A DNA stretch of 64,000 bases from Paenisporosarcina quisquiliarum (lineage in GTDB: Bacteria; Bacillota; Bacilli; Bacillales_A; Planococcaceae): the NCBI RefSeq assembly GCF_027563315.1, contig NZ_JAMKBJ010000001.1, forward strand, positions 124,001 to 188,000, written 5' to 3'. Positions 1 to 8,359 of the stretch are shown piece by piece; positions within the stretch are counted from its first letter, which is position 1; every line of letters starts with the position of its first letter. The position numbers and the translations under genes are program-made. The notes under the pieces are model-generated. The model had not been told where the DNA came from. It saw only the letters and a list, made by a program, of their open reading frames with translations, and searched no databases.

Positions 1-1053
1 ATCGCAGTAATGACGAAAGAGTCTGAAACGCGTGCAAAAGAAGAGTCGGATAAGAAAGCTCGTGAAATCTTGTCATTAGCTCTTCAACGTTTTGCAGCAG
101 ACCATGTAGCAGAAACAACTGTATCAGTCGTGAACTTACCAAACGATGAAATGAAAGGCCGCATCATTGGACGAGAAGGACGAAATATTCGAACTCTCGA
201 AACATTGACAGGAATCGATTTAATCATTGATGATACACCTGAAGCTGTCATACTTTCTGGTTTTGATCCGATCCGTCGTGAAACAGCTCGCCTCGCACTT
301 GAAAAATTAGTGCAGGATGGACGTATTCACCCGGCACGCATTGAAGAAATGGTTGAAAAATCGAGACGTGAAGTCGATGAACAAATTCGTGAAATTGGTG
401 AACAAACGACATTTGATGTTGGTATTCATAATTTACATCCTGATTTAATTAAAATCATGGGTCGTATGCGTTACCGCACGAGTTATGGTCAGAACGTCTT
501 GAAGCACTCGAAAGAAGTGGCGTTTTTAGCTGGATTGTTGGCAGCTGAACTTGGCGAAGATGTAACTCTTGCACGCCGTGCAGGTCTACTACATGATATC
601 GGGAAAGCTATCGACCACGAAGTGGAAGGTAGTCACGTTGAAATTGGTGTGGAACTTGCAACGAAATATAAAGAACATCCAGTCGTCATCAATAGTATCG
701 CTTCCCATCATGGGGATACAGAAGCAACATCTGTCATTGCGGTATTAGTAGCGGCAGCCGATGCACTGTCAGCTGCACGTCCTGGTGCACGTAGTGAGAC
801 GTTAGAAAATTACATTCGTCGTCTTGAGAAACTGGAAGAGATTTCAGAATCATATGATGGTGTAGAGAAATCATTTGCCATTCAGGCAGGTCGTGAAATT
901 CGTATTATGGTTCGTCCAGAACAAATTGATGATATAACAGCTCATCGTTTGGCACGTGACATACGTAAACGAATTGAAGAAGAACTGGATTATCCAGGAC
1001 ATATTAAAGTAACGGTCATCCGAGAAACTCGTGCCGTTGAATACGCGAAATAA
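1..1053 (+). CDS. rny: Ribonuclease Y, C-terminal part (5' end outside window)
   Basis: This is the last ~350 residues of RNase Y, the membrane-anchored endoribonuclease that initiates decay and processing of many mRNAs in Firmicutes. The reading frame is open to base 1, so the N-terminal membrane anchor and coiled coil lie outside the window; the family is about 520 residues long. Visible domains are a KH RNA-binding domain ([15 protein letters not shown]) followed by an HD domain whose metal-binding signature [10 protein letters not shown] is intact. It is followed by a strong terminator and then ymdB, as in B. subtilis. The partner gene ricA lies 6 kb downstream. Identity is certain; only the 5' truncation limits it. 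Confidence 0.97.
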   Translation: MAVMTKESETRAKEESDKKAREILSLALQRFAADHVAETTVSVVNLPNDEMKGRIIGREGRNIRTLETLTGIDLIIDDTPEAVILSGFDPIRRETARLALEKLVQDGRIHPARIEEMVEKSRREVDEQIREIGEQTTFDVGIHNLHPDLIKIMGRMRYRTSYGQNVLKHSKEVAFLAGLLAAELGEDVTLARRAGLLHDIGKAIDHEVEGSHVEIGVELATKYKEHPVVINSIASHHGDTEATSVIAVLVAAADALSAARPGARSETLENYIRRLEKLEEISESYDGVEKSFAIQAGREIRIMVRPEQIDDITAHRLARDIRKRIEEELDYPGHIKVTVIRETRAVEYAK

Positions 1054-1057
1054 GTAA

Positions 1058-1087
1058 AAAGGGCTTCAATTTGAAGCCTTTTTTTAC
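1058..1087 (+). terminator. Rho-independent terminator after rny
   Basis: The inverted repeat GGCTTC/GAAGCC is followed by a run of seven T residues, directly after the rny stop codon. Confidence 0.88.
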
Positions 1088-1225
1088 TTTTTAAGAGCGT
1101 ATAAGTTTTTTTAGGATACTCATGCTTTAAAGATAGGCTATATCTAGTCATAAGCGTTAACTCGAACCAAAACTCTGGTTAGAGAAATTTAACGTCTGTC
1201 TTTACGGAAGAAAGAAGGAATGAAA

Positions 1226-2023
1226 ATGAAAGTATTATTTATTGGTGACATCGTCGGATCAATCGGACGAGATGCCGTAGAAGATTATTTACCAAGACTT
1301 AAAAGAAAATATCAACCAGACGTAATCATCGCAAATGGTGAAAATGCTGCTGCAGGTCGTGGCATCACACAAAAGATTTTTAAAGATTTACTTTTTATGG
1401 GCGTCGACGTTGTGACAATGGGGAACCATACATGGGATCAAAAAGAGATTTTTGATTTCATCGACGACACCGATTACTTAATTCGTCCAGCAAATTTTTC
1501 GGACGAAGCTCCAGGTAAAGGGATGACGACCATTACGAAAAATGGCCATACATTATCGATTATCAATCTACATGGTCGTACATTCTTACCTCCGCACGAC
1601 GATCCATTCAAAAAAGCAACGGAACTTGTTGCTGAAGCAAAACAAATATCTCCATTGATTTTTGTGGATTTTCACGCAGAAGCAACGAGTGAAAAAATTG
1701 CCATGGGCTGGCACTTGGATGGAGAAGTTTCCACCGTTGTCGGCACACATACTCATGTCCAGACCGCAGATGCACGCATTTATCCGAACGGTACAGCCTA
1801 CATCACCGACGTGGGGATGACCGGGCCGTACGATGGAGTACTTGGAATGAAAAAAGAAGACGTATTGTATCGTTTCCAGACAAATATGCCCGCTCGTTTT
1901 GAAGTACCCAAGTCAGGTCGATCAGTTCTCAGTGCCTTCTTCGTAGAGTTGGACAACCAAACTGGAAAAGCCATTGGTTTTGCACGTATTTATATTAATG
2001 AAGATTATCCTTTTAAAGGATAA
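1226..2023 (+). CDS. ymdB: YmdB metallophosphoesterase
   Basis: This is a 265-residue homologue of YmdB, a calcineurin-like phosphodiesterase that influences biofilm and late adaptive gene expression in B. subtilis. The metal-site residues known for the family are visible: D8 (FIGDIVG), E39-N40 (NGEN) and N67-H68 (MGNHTWD), with further histidines in the THTHVQTAD segment. An ATG at 1220 is almost inside the Shine-Dalgarno sequence GAAGGA; the ATG at 1226 has normal spacing and gives the usual family start MKVLFIGD, so I chose it. The gene lies between rny and spoVS in conserved order. Confidence 0.95.
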   Translation: MKVLFIGDIVGSIGRDAVEDYLPRLKRKYQPDVIIANGENAAAGRGITQKIFKDLLFMGVDVVTMGNHTWDQKEIFDFIDDTDYLIRPANFSDEAPGKGMTTITKNGHTLSIINLHGRTFLPPHDDPFKKATELVAEAKQISPLIFVDFHAEATSEKIAMGWHLDGEVSTVVGTHTHVQTADARIYPNGTAYITDVGMTGPYDGVLGMKKEDVLYRFQTNMPARFEVPKSGRSVLSAFFVELDNQTGKAIGFARIYINEDYPFKG

Positions 2024-2110
2024 CTTCTTCTATCTTTCTCTTATCCTGCATACAGTGATTTAAGGACATTTTAATCGTCCAACGGTCAGCAAGGACAAGG
2101 AGGAATCGTA

Positions 2111-2383
2111 GTGGAATCATTAAAAGTATCTTCAAGATCTAATCCAAACTCAGTAGCAGGTGCATTAGTTGCAGTTATCCGTGAAAAAGGGTATGCAGAA
2201 ATGCAGGCAGTTGGAGCTGGAGCACTTAATCAAGCGGTAAAAGCAGTTGCAATTGCACGTGGCTTTGTCGCGCCGAGTGGTACCGATTTAATCTGTTCTC
2301 CGGCATTTACAGATATTGTAATCTCTGGGGAAGACCGGACAGCTATTAAGCTTTTAGTAGAAAAACGAACAAGAGCACAATAA
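2111..2383 (+). CDS. spoVS: Stage V sporulation protein S
   Basis: This 90-residue protein matches SpoVS along its whole length, including the segment AGALNQAVKAVAIARGFVAP and the C-terminal RTAIKLLVEKR. SpoVS is a small Alba-like protein needed for normal spore coat assembly and septation timing. The start is GTG, set 8 bases behind a strong AGGAGG. It follows ymdB by about 90 bases and is followed by an unusual GC-rich intergenic element. The four residues beyond the B. subtilis length are the only difference in size. Confidence 0.96.
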   Translation: MESLKVSSRSNPNSVAGALVAVIREKGYAEMQAVGAGALNQAVKAVAIARGFVAPSGTDLICSPAFTDIVISGEDRTAIKLLVEKRTRAQ

Positions 2384-2384
2384 G

Positions 2385-2590
2385 AAAAGCAGAAAGCGTC
2401 GTTTAGCACGACACCGGCGCTGGAAGGAACGAAGCGAAAGCCTGCTTTCGACTGAATGAGGTAGGAAGGCTAAGAACGCGACATCGTGTCGCAACGCCTT
2501 CATGACCCACATCCTGTGCGACCAAGCTAAGGTGCGGGCTGGCGCTTGGAGCTGGACATAAAGAATAGTGGAAAGCGCTCGTCATTCTAA
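2385..2590. repeat. GC-rich intergenic repeat-like element
   Basis: This ~200-base stretch between spoVS and korA is clearly richer in GC than its neighbours. It contains several short inverted repeats: GTCG..CGAC, CGAAAGC-GCTTTCG, and GCGACA-tcg-TGTCGC. It also carries related copies of GGCGCTGGA / GGCGCTTGGAGCTGGAC. From memory it resembles dispersed intergenic repeats of Bacillales that end in a GGAGCTGGACA-like string, but I could not search for other copies. A minus-strand open frame across it looks like a by-product of its composition. Confidence 0.55.
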
Positions 2591-2598
2591 TAGAAATC

Positions 2599-2630
2599 AA
2601 ACCCAAACTCTTCTGAGTTTGGGTTTTTTC
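2599..2630 (+). terminator. Terminator downstream of spoVS element
   Basis: A perfect 12-bp stem (AAACCCAAACTC with GAGTTTGGGTTT, 4-base loop) is followed by TTTTTT. It probably ends the spoVS transcript after reading through the repeat-like element. Confidence 0.88.
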
Positions 2631-2793
2631 ATGTTCGTTTATCAGCTATACAGGTTATTATCTTGCAGCTTTTCAGTCAAAGGTCTGAAATTCAAAAAAA
2701 CTACCGTTAATTTATAGTGAATGGAGCAATTAAATGATAAACTTATGGAGGAAAATAGAGGATATTACCTGATATGTTAAGGAGTTGTTTGCA

Positions 2794-4548
2794 ATGTTAC
2801 ATCAGCTTTCATGGAAAGTCGGTGGGCAACAAGGGGAAGGTATCGAGAGTACAGGGGAAATTTTCTCAATGGCGATGAATCGCTTAGGGTATTTCTTGTA
2901 CGGCTATCGACACTTTTCTTCACGTATAAAAGGTGGGCATACAAATAATAAAATCTGTGTACGTACAACAGAAGTTCGCACGATACCGGATGATTTAGAT
3001 ATTTTAGTTGCATTTGATCAGGAAACAATCGATGTAAACTATAAAGAATTGACTGCTTCAAGTGTCATTTTAGCTGATACAAAATTTAATCCAGTGCACC
3101 CAGAAGATTGTGTTGCAACGATGTACAGTGTACCGTTTACAGAAATTGCATCTGAACTGGGTACGTCATTAATGAAAAACATGGTGGCAATCGGAGCGAC
3201 ATCCGCTTTGCTGAATTTAGATAAGACCGTTTTCCAAAGCGTAGTCGATGAAATTTTCGGCCGTAAAGGTGAGGCGATAGTCGAAAAAAATATGCAAGCT
3301 ATCCAACAAGGTTATGAAGTAATGGCGCAGCATCTCGGTGATCGTATCGGTGAATGGGAACTTGAACCTGCAGACGGGAAACGCCGTTTGTTCATGATCG
3401 GAAACGATGCGATTGCTTTAGGAGCACTTGCAGCAGGTGTAAGATTTATGGCTGCCTATCCAATCACGCCAGCTTCTGAAATAATGGAATACTTAATTAA
3501 GAAACTGCCTAAATTCGGTGGTACGGTCATTCAAACGGAAGATGAAATTGCTGCTGCTACCATGGCAATTGGAGCGAATTATGGCGGCGTCCGGTCATTT
3601 ACGGCTTCTGCTGGACCTGGATTATCGTTAATGATGGAAGCCATCGGTTTATCGGGTATGACTGAACAACCATTGGTAATTGTAGATACACAGCGTGGCG
3701 GTCCATCTACTGGATTACCGACGAAACAAGAACAATCGGATTTGATGCAAATGATTTACGGTACACACGGAGAGATTCCAAAAGTCGTAATCGCTCCAAG
3801 TACAGGGAAAGAAGCATTCTTCGATACAATTGAAGCATTCAACATTGCTGAAGAATTGCAACTGCCTGTAATCATTTTATCCGATCTGCAGTTATCTTTA
3901 GGTAAACAGACAGTTGAACCATTCGATTACAGCAAAGTTGCACTTCGACGAGGTCGACTGCAAGTGGAAGAAGAATTAACAGAAGTTGAGGACAAATCGT
4001 ATTTCAAGCGCTACGAAGTGACGGAAGATGGTGTGTCTCCACGTGTCATTCCTGGAATGAAAAATGGCATTCACCATGTTACAGGTGTTGAACATGATGA
4101 AACTGGTAAGCCTTCAGAATCAGCTTCAAATCGTCAGCTTCAGATGGACAAGCGTATGCGAAAAATGCAGCATGTTAATTTCCCAAACCCTGTTCATGTG
4201 TATGCGCCTCATGAAGAAGCAGACGTCCTATTAGTGGGCTTCAATTCGACTCGCGGCGTACTGGAAGAAGTTCAGGCTAATTTGAATGCACATGGGATTC
4301 GTGCCAACCATGCACATATCCGTTTAATTCAGCCATTCCCTACTGCACATGTTTCACCATTGATTGCGTCGGCGAAAAAAGTATTGGTTGTTGAAAATAA
4401 TGCAACCGGACAATTGGCAAACATTCTTAAAATGAATATCGGTGCTCATGACAAGATTGTCAATGTATTAAAATACGATGGAACACCTTTCCTGCCAAGA
4501 GAATTAACGAATCGAGTAAAGGAGTTGCTCACGAATGGTAACATTTAA
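2794..4548 (+). CDS. korA: 2-oxoacid:ferredoxin oxidoreductase, gamma-alpha fusion subunit
   Basis: This 584-residue protein is the fused gamma/alpha subunit of a 2-oxoacid:acceptor oxidoreductase, which decarboxylates a 2-oxoacid (2-oxoglutarate is the usual assignment in Bacillales) to its acyl-CoA with ferredoxin as electron acceptor. The gamma domain occupies roughly residues 1-190 (WKVGGQQGEGIESTGE). The alpha pyrimidine-binding part starts near residue 200 (GNDAIALGALAAGVRFMAAY). A C-terminal transketolase-C-like domain follows. A TTG at 2785 would extend it by three codons, but TAAGGAG sits right before that codon and fits the ATG at 2794. The frame overlaps korB by 14 bases. Substrate is not decided by sequence. 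Confidence 0.9.
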   Translation: MLHQLSWKVGGQQGEGIESTGEIFSMAMNRLGYFLYGYRHFSSRIKGGHTNNKICVRTTEVRTIPDDLDILVAFDQETIDVNYKELTASSVILADTKFNPVHPEDCVATMYSVPFTEIASELGTSLMKNMVAIGATSALLNLDKTVFQSVVDEIFGRKGEAIVEKNMQAIQQGYEVMAQHLGDRIGEWELEPADGKRRLFMIGNDAIALGALAAGVRFMAAYPITPASEIMEYLIKKLPKFGGTVIQTEDEIAAATMAIGANYGGVRSFTASAGPGLSLMMEAIGLSGMTEQPLVIVDTQRGGPSTGLPTKQEQSDLMQMIYGTHGEIPKVVIAPSTGKEAFFDTIEAFNIAEELQLPVIILSDLQLSLGKQTVEPFDYSKVALRRGRLQVEEELTEVEDKSYFKRYEVTEDGVSPRVIPGMKNGIHHVTGVEHDETGKPSESASNRQLQMDKRMRKMQHVNFPNPVHVYAPHEEADVLLVGFNSTRGVLEEVQANLNAHGIRANHAHIRLIQPFPTAHVSPLIASAKKVLVVENNATGQLANILKMNIGAHDKIVNVLKYDGTPFLPRELTNRVKELLTNGNI

Positions 4549-5401
4549 AGATTTTCGAAATAATGTAAAACCTAACTGGTGCCCAGGATGTGGCGACTTT
4601 TCCGTACAGGCTGCCATTCAACGTGCTGCTGCCAATGTAGGTATAGAACCTACAGACTTAGCTGTCATTTCTGGAATCGGTTGTTCGGGGCGTATTTCTG
4701 GTTATATTCATTCATACGGATTCCATGGAATTCATGGTCGTGCTCTTCCGATTGCGCAAGGTCTGAAAATGGCCAATCGCGATTTGAACATCATTGCTTC
4801 TGGTGGAGACGGTGACGGTTTTGCGATTGGAATGGGTCATACCATTCATGCAATCCGCCGAAATATCGATATCACATATATCGTGATGGACAATCAAATT
4901 TATGGCCTGACAAAAGGTCAAACATCTCCGCGTTCAGCAGCTGGTTTCAAAACAAAATCTACGCCTGGAGGTGCGATTGAGCCTTCTCTTGCACCACTGG
5001 AAATGGCTTTGACATCAGGGGCAACATTTGTAGCACAAGGTTTTTCTTCGGATTTAAAAGAGTTAACCAGTATTATCGAAGCGGGTATTAACCATAAAGG
5101 GTTTTCATTCATCAATGTCTTCAGCCCGTGTGTTACTTACAATAAAATCAACACGTATGATTGGTTTAAGGAACGAATCACTAAACTTTCGACAGTGGAA
5201 GGATACGATCCTTCCAATCGACCACAAGCGATGGCAACGTTAATGGAGCATGAAAGCCTTGTAACAGGCATCATCTATCAAAATAACGAACAGCCTTCTT
5301 ATCAGGAAATGGTGAGTGGCTATGCGGAGACACCTTTATCGACTGAAGATTTAATGATGAGCGAAAGAGATTTCGATAATCTTGTAAAAGAATTTATGTA
5401 A
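4535..5401 (+). CDS. korB: 2-oxoacid:ferredoxin oxidoreductase beta subunit
   Basis: This 288-residue protein is the thiamine-diphosphate-binding beta subunit that pairs with KorA. It begins with the cysteine motif WCPGCGDF, has a further conserved cysteine in GIGCSGRISGY, and carries the ThDP motif GGDGDGFAIG...MDNQIYGLTKGQ. There is no separate ferredoxin-type subunit in the operon, which is normal for the two-subunit class. It starts inside the 3' end of korA, so translation is probably coupled. A terminator follows. In B. subtilis this position holds tdh-kbl; the KorAB arrangement is seen in other Bacillales, from memory. Confidence 0.9.
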   Translation: MVTFKDFRNNVKPNWCPGCGDFSVQAAIQRAAANVGIEPTDLAVISGIGCSGRISGYIHSYGFHGIHGRALPIAQGLKMANRDLNIIASGGDGDGFAIGMGHTIHAIRRNIDITYIVMDNQIYGLTKGQTSPRSAAGFKTKSTPGGAIEPSLAPLEMALTSGATFVAQGFSSDLKELTSIIEAGINHKGFSFINVFSPCVTYNKINTYDWFKERITKLSTVEGYDPSNRPQAMATLMEHESLVTGIIYQNNEQPSYQEMVSGYAETPLSTEDLMMSERDFDNLVKEFM

Positions 5402-5406
5402 GAAAT

Positions 5407-5440
5407 GAACTGCCGGTGAAAATCGGCAGTTTTTTTGTCT
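5407..5440 (+). terminator. Terminator after korB
   Basis: Stem AACTGCCG/CGGCAGTT with an 8-base loop, followed by seven T residues. Confidence 0.88.
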
Positions 5441-5466
5441 AAACACCGACAATTGTTGCCAGCATC

Positions 5467-5496
5467 TTGTAGGAACGCTAAGCGTATCAGTATAAT
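5467..5496 (+). promoter_or_regulatory. Predicted sigma-A promoter of miaB-ricA
   Basis: TTGTAG (5467-5472) and TATAAT (5491-5496) are separated by 18 bases, 45 bases before the miaB start. The spacer holds the small palindrome ACGCTAAGCGT. No experimental support is available from sequence. Confidence 0.55.
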
Positions 5497-5541
5497 AGAG
5501 GAATGAAGTTTTCGTCTGGAGAGGATGAAAGGAGTTATACG

Positions 5542-7080
5542 ATGAACGAAGAGCAACGCTTACATAATTCGCAAGTAAACGAAGTAAAGAAAACAGAGAA
5601 AGATTACAGTCAATATTTCCAATCTGTCTATGTAGCACCCTCATTGAAAGATGCAAAGCAACGTGGTAAAGAAGAAATTGCTTACCATAAAGACTTTACA
5701 ATTCACCCTGAATTTTTAGGAATGGGACAAGGGCGTAAGTTTTTCATTCGAACTTTTGGGTGTCAAATGAATGAACACGATACAGAAGTAATGGCAGGTA
5801 TTTTTCTGCAACTGGGTTACACGCCAACTCAGAATGTACAAGAAGCAAACGTTATTTTGCTGAACACTTGCGCCATTCGTGAAAATGCAGAGAATAAAGT
5901 GTTCGGGGAACTCGGACATTACAAAAAGATTAAACGTGACAATCCGGATGTATTAATCGGTGTCTGTGGATGCATGTCTCAAGAGGAATCAGTTGTCAAT
6001 AAAATCTTAAAAACTTATAATCAAGTCGACATGATTTTTGGTACGCACAATATCCATCGTTTGCCTCACATTTTGAATGAAGCTTATCTGTCAAAAGAAA
6101 TGGTCATTGAAGTGTGGTCAAAAGAAGGTGACGTCATCGAAAGTTTGCCGAAAGTCCGACGTGGCGAAATTAAAGCATGGGTCAATATCATGTACGGATG
6201 CGACAAGTTCTGCACGTATTGTATTGTTCCATATACACGTGGAAAAGAACGTAGCCGTAGACCTGAAGACATCATTCAGGAAATCAGGCAATTAGCCGCG
6301 CAAGGGTATAAGGAAGTCACTTTACTTGGGCAAAATGTGAATGCGTATGGGAAAGATTTTGACGATCTTACGTATCGCCTGGGTGATCTTATGAATGATC
6401 TTCGCCAAATCGATATGCCTCGTATTCGGTTTACCACAAGTCATCCACGAGATTTTGACGATCACTTAATTGAAGTTCTCTCGAAACGTGGAAATTTGGT
6501 GGAACATATTCATTTACCTGTACAATCAGGGTCTTCCAGTATGTTAAAACTGATGGCCCGTAAATATAACCGTGAACAATATATGGAGTTGGTTCGAAAA
6601 ATTAAAGCTGCCATTCCAGAAGTGGCATTGACGACAGATATCATTGTCGGTTTTCCGAACGAAACGGACGAGCAGTTTGAAGAAACCATGTCTTTATACA
6701 AAGAAGTTGGATTCGAACATGCCTATACGTATATTTATTCTCCACGGGAAGGTACACCAGCTGCAAAAATGGAAGACAATGTTCCAATGGCAGTGAAGAA
6801 GCATCGATTACAACGACTGAACAATCTTGTAAACGAGTTATCAGCCAAAGCTATGCATGCCTATGATGGGGAAATTGTTGAAGTGTTAGTTGAAGGTGAA
6901 AGCAAGAAAAACTCAGCAGTTTTAGCTGGATATACAAGAACAAGCAAGCTAGTGAATTTCGTCGGTACGCCTGATATCATTGGTAAATTGGTTCTCGTGA
7001 AAATAACAAATACAAAAACATGGTCGCTAGAAGGCGAATTAATCGAAGTTCTATCTGGCCAAGAAGTGGGTGTCTTATGA
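5542..7080 (+). CDS. miaB: tRNA-2-methylthio-N6-isopentenyladenosine synthase MiaB
   Basis: MiaB is a radical-SAM methylthiotransferase that adds the 2-methylthio group to i6A37 in tRNAs reading UNN codons. It works after MiaA, which is encoded at 21.4 kb. The 512-residue protein shows the N-terminal UPF0004 domain with cysteines ([25 protein letters not shown]), the radical-SAM motif CDKFCTYC, and a C-terminal TRAM domain. The start at 5542 has GGAG at proper distance and matches the B. subtilis start MNE; an in-frame ATG at 5503 lacks this. The stop overlaps the ricA start (ATGA). Confidence 0.96.
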   Translation: MNEEQRLHNSQVNEVKKTEKDYSQYFQSVYVAPSLKDAKQRGKEEIAYHKDFTIHPEFLGMGQGRKFFIRTFGCQMNEHDTEVMAGIFLQLGYTPTQNVQEANVILLNTCAIRENAENKVFGELGHYKKIKRDNPDVLIGVCGCMSQEESVVNKILKTYNQVDMIFGTHNIHRLPHILNEAYLSKEMVIEVWSKEGDVIESLPKVRRGEIKAWVNIMYGCDKFCTYCIVPYTRGKERSRRPEDIIQEIRQLAAQGYKEVTLLGQNVNAYGKDFDDLTYRLGDLMNDLRQIDMPRIRFTTSHPRDFDDHLIEVLSKRGNLVEHIHLPVQSGSSSMLKLMARKYNREQYMELVRKIKAAIPEVALTTDIIVGFPNETDEQFEETMSLYKEVGFEHAYTYIYSPREGTPAAKMEDNVPMAVKKHRLQRLNNLVNELSAKAMHAYDGEIVEVLVEGESKKNSAVLAGYTRTSKLVNFVGTPDIIGKLVLVKITNTKTWSLEGELIEVLSGQEVGVL

Positions 7081-7511
7081 CTACGAAATATACAAAAGAA
7101 GAAATCATTGCAAAAGCTAGAGAAATCGCTGATATGATTGCACAAACGGAAGAAGTGGATTTCTTTAAGCGTGCAGAAGCGCAAATTAATGAAAATCAAA
7201 AAATTCGCGAAAAAATTGCGAGTTTAAAGAGCCTTCAAAAACAAGCAGTTAATTTCCAACACTACGGAAAAGAAAAAGCTTTAACTTTGATTGAAGGCAA
7301 AATTGAGAAAATTGAAGAAGAAATCGATGACATTCCGATTGTTCAGGAATTCAAGCAATCTCAAGGTGACGTGAACGATTTACTTCAATTAGTAGCAAAT
7401 ACAATTGCCAACAATGTGACGAATCAAATCATTGAATCCACAGAAGGCGATTTACTTCGCGGAGAAACTGGTTCAAGAGTACAAAACAGCAAACCAGGCA
7501 GCTGCCAATAA
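7077..7511 (+). CDS. ricA: RicA (YmcA), RNase Y-associated regulator
   Basis: This is a 144-residue protein of the YlbF/YmcA family. With RicF and RicT it forms the Y-complex, which associates with RNase Y and promotes competence, sporulation, biofilm formation and mRNA processing in B. subtilis. The protein is highly helical and charged ([31 protein letters not shown]). The start ATG overlaps the miaB stop as ATGA, so translation is coupled. Longer in-frame extensions into miaB give unrelated sequence. Only one cysteine is visible, at residue 143 near the C-terminus, so the iron-sulfur ligands reported for the complex would have to come largely from the partners. Confidence 0.93.
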   Translation: MTTKYTKEEIIAKAREIADMIAQTEEVDFFKRAEAQINENQKIREKIASLKSLQKQAVNFQHYGKEKALTLIEGKIEKIEEEIDDIPIVQEFKQSQGDVNDLLQLVANTIANNVTNQIIESTEGDLLRGETGSRVQNSKPGSCQ

Positions 7512-7520
7512 TATGTATAT

Positions 7521-7560
7521 AAACTGTTTCTTCTTAATAAGAAGGAACAGTTTTTCTTTT
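7521..7560 (+). terminator. Terminator after miaB-ricA
   Basis: AAACTGTTTCTTCTT pairs with AAGAAGGAACAGTTT across a short AT loop, followed by TTCTTTTTT. Confidence 0.85.
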
Positions 7561-7665
7561 TTAATCTTTCCGGCCTCGTTGTTCAGGTAACTTTCCGCTT
7601 TTCACTTTTCCTATCACCTAATGGGCACATCCTGCATATGATGAAAAGGAATCGAACGAAGGAGG

Positions 7666-8214
7666 ATGGCTTTGAAACATGTCCGTCAAATCGTAACCAA
7701 AGCAGTCGTGGCGAAAGGTAAAAAGAGAGCAGAAGCAAGTGAAACATTACGTCCACCAAATAACCCTTCCAGTATTTTAGGGTGCTGGGTTATCAATCAC
7801 ACTCATCAAGCGAAGAAACAAGGGAAATTCGTTGAAGTGACTGGGAAGTATGACGTTAATGTATGGTACGCACATCACGATCACTCAAAAACTTCTGTAT
7901 TTTCGGAGACCGTTCCATACAAAGAACGGATCAAGCTTCATTATCGGGATGATGAATCACATGGTGTTGAAGATATCCATGTACGTGTCATTCAACAACC
8001 AAATTGCACAGAAGCCATTATTACACCGGATGGTGAACAATTCCAAGTAACAGTAGAAAGAGAATTGCATGCAGAAGTTGTCGGCGAAACAACAGTCTGC
8101 ATACAAGTGCAACCAGTCGATTACGAGGAAGAATGGTCAATTAAAGACGAAAGTTCATCTTCATCATCTACTTCTTCATATGGTGATGCAAGAGAGTCCT
8201 CATCATTCTCTTAA
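7666..8214 (+). CDS. cotE: Outer spore coat morphogenetic protein CotE
   Basis: CotE directs assembly of the outer spore coat around the forespore. The 182-residue protein aligns with B. subtilis CotE through the core: REQIVTKAVVAKGKK-like start, PSSILGCWVINH, YDVNVWYAHH, QQPNCTEAIITPDG, LHAEVVGETTVC. The C-terminal tail differs. B. subtilis CotE ends in a long run of acidic residues, while this protein ends in a serine-rich tail (SSSSSSTSSYGD, ESSSFS). The start ATG is preceded by AAGGAGG. It lies in the conserved position between ricA and mutS, with its own flanking terminators. Confidence 0.95.
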   Translation: MALKHVRQIVTKAVVAKGKKRAEASETLRPPNNPSSILGCWVINHTHQAKKQGKFVEVTGKYDVNVWYAHHDHSKTSVFSETVPYKERIKLHYRDDESHGVEDIHVRVIQQPNCTEAIITPDGEQFQVTVERELHAEVVGETTVCIQVQPVDYEEEWSIKDESSSSSSTSSYGDARESSSFS

Positions 8215-8241
8215 GCCGGGCAGGTAAACCGGCTTTTTTTT
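8213..8241 (+). terminator. Terminator after cotE
   Basis: AAGCCGG pairs with CCGGCTT, followed by TTTTTT; the stem begins at the cotE stop codon. Confidence 0.85.
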
Positions 8242-8296
8242 GTTTTATCCGTACGATACTTATGTATATGCTCATGTCATTGTAAGATCATGGTTG

Positions 8297-8325
8297 TTTA
8301 ACCCCTGTGAAAGTTAAGTTATAAT
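8297..8325 (+). promoter_or_regulatory. Possible sigma-A promoter of mutSL
   Basis: A consensus -10 TATAAT (8320-8325) lies 35 bases before the mutS start. The -35 at 17-base spacing is only TTTAAC, so the match is moderate. Confidence 0.4.
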
Positions 8326-8359
8326 GATAGAATCGATAGTACTTGAAAGAGGTTTTGAC

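Noticed and set aside
1089-1219. Regulatory RNA between rny and ymdB
   Set aside because: After the terminator only AT-rich sequence without clear hairpins or motifs is present.
2403-2606. 67-codon minus-strand reading frame
   Set aside because: It spans the GC-rich repeat-like element and the terminator stem, has no ribosome site, and its composition (many Ser/Pro/Cys) follows from the repeat.
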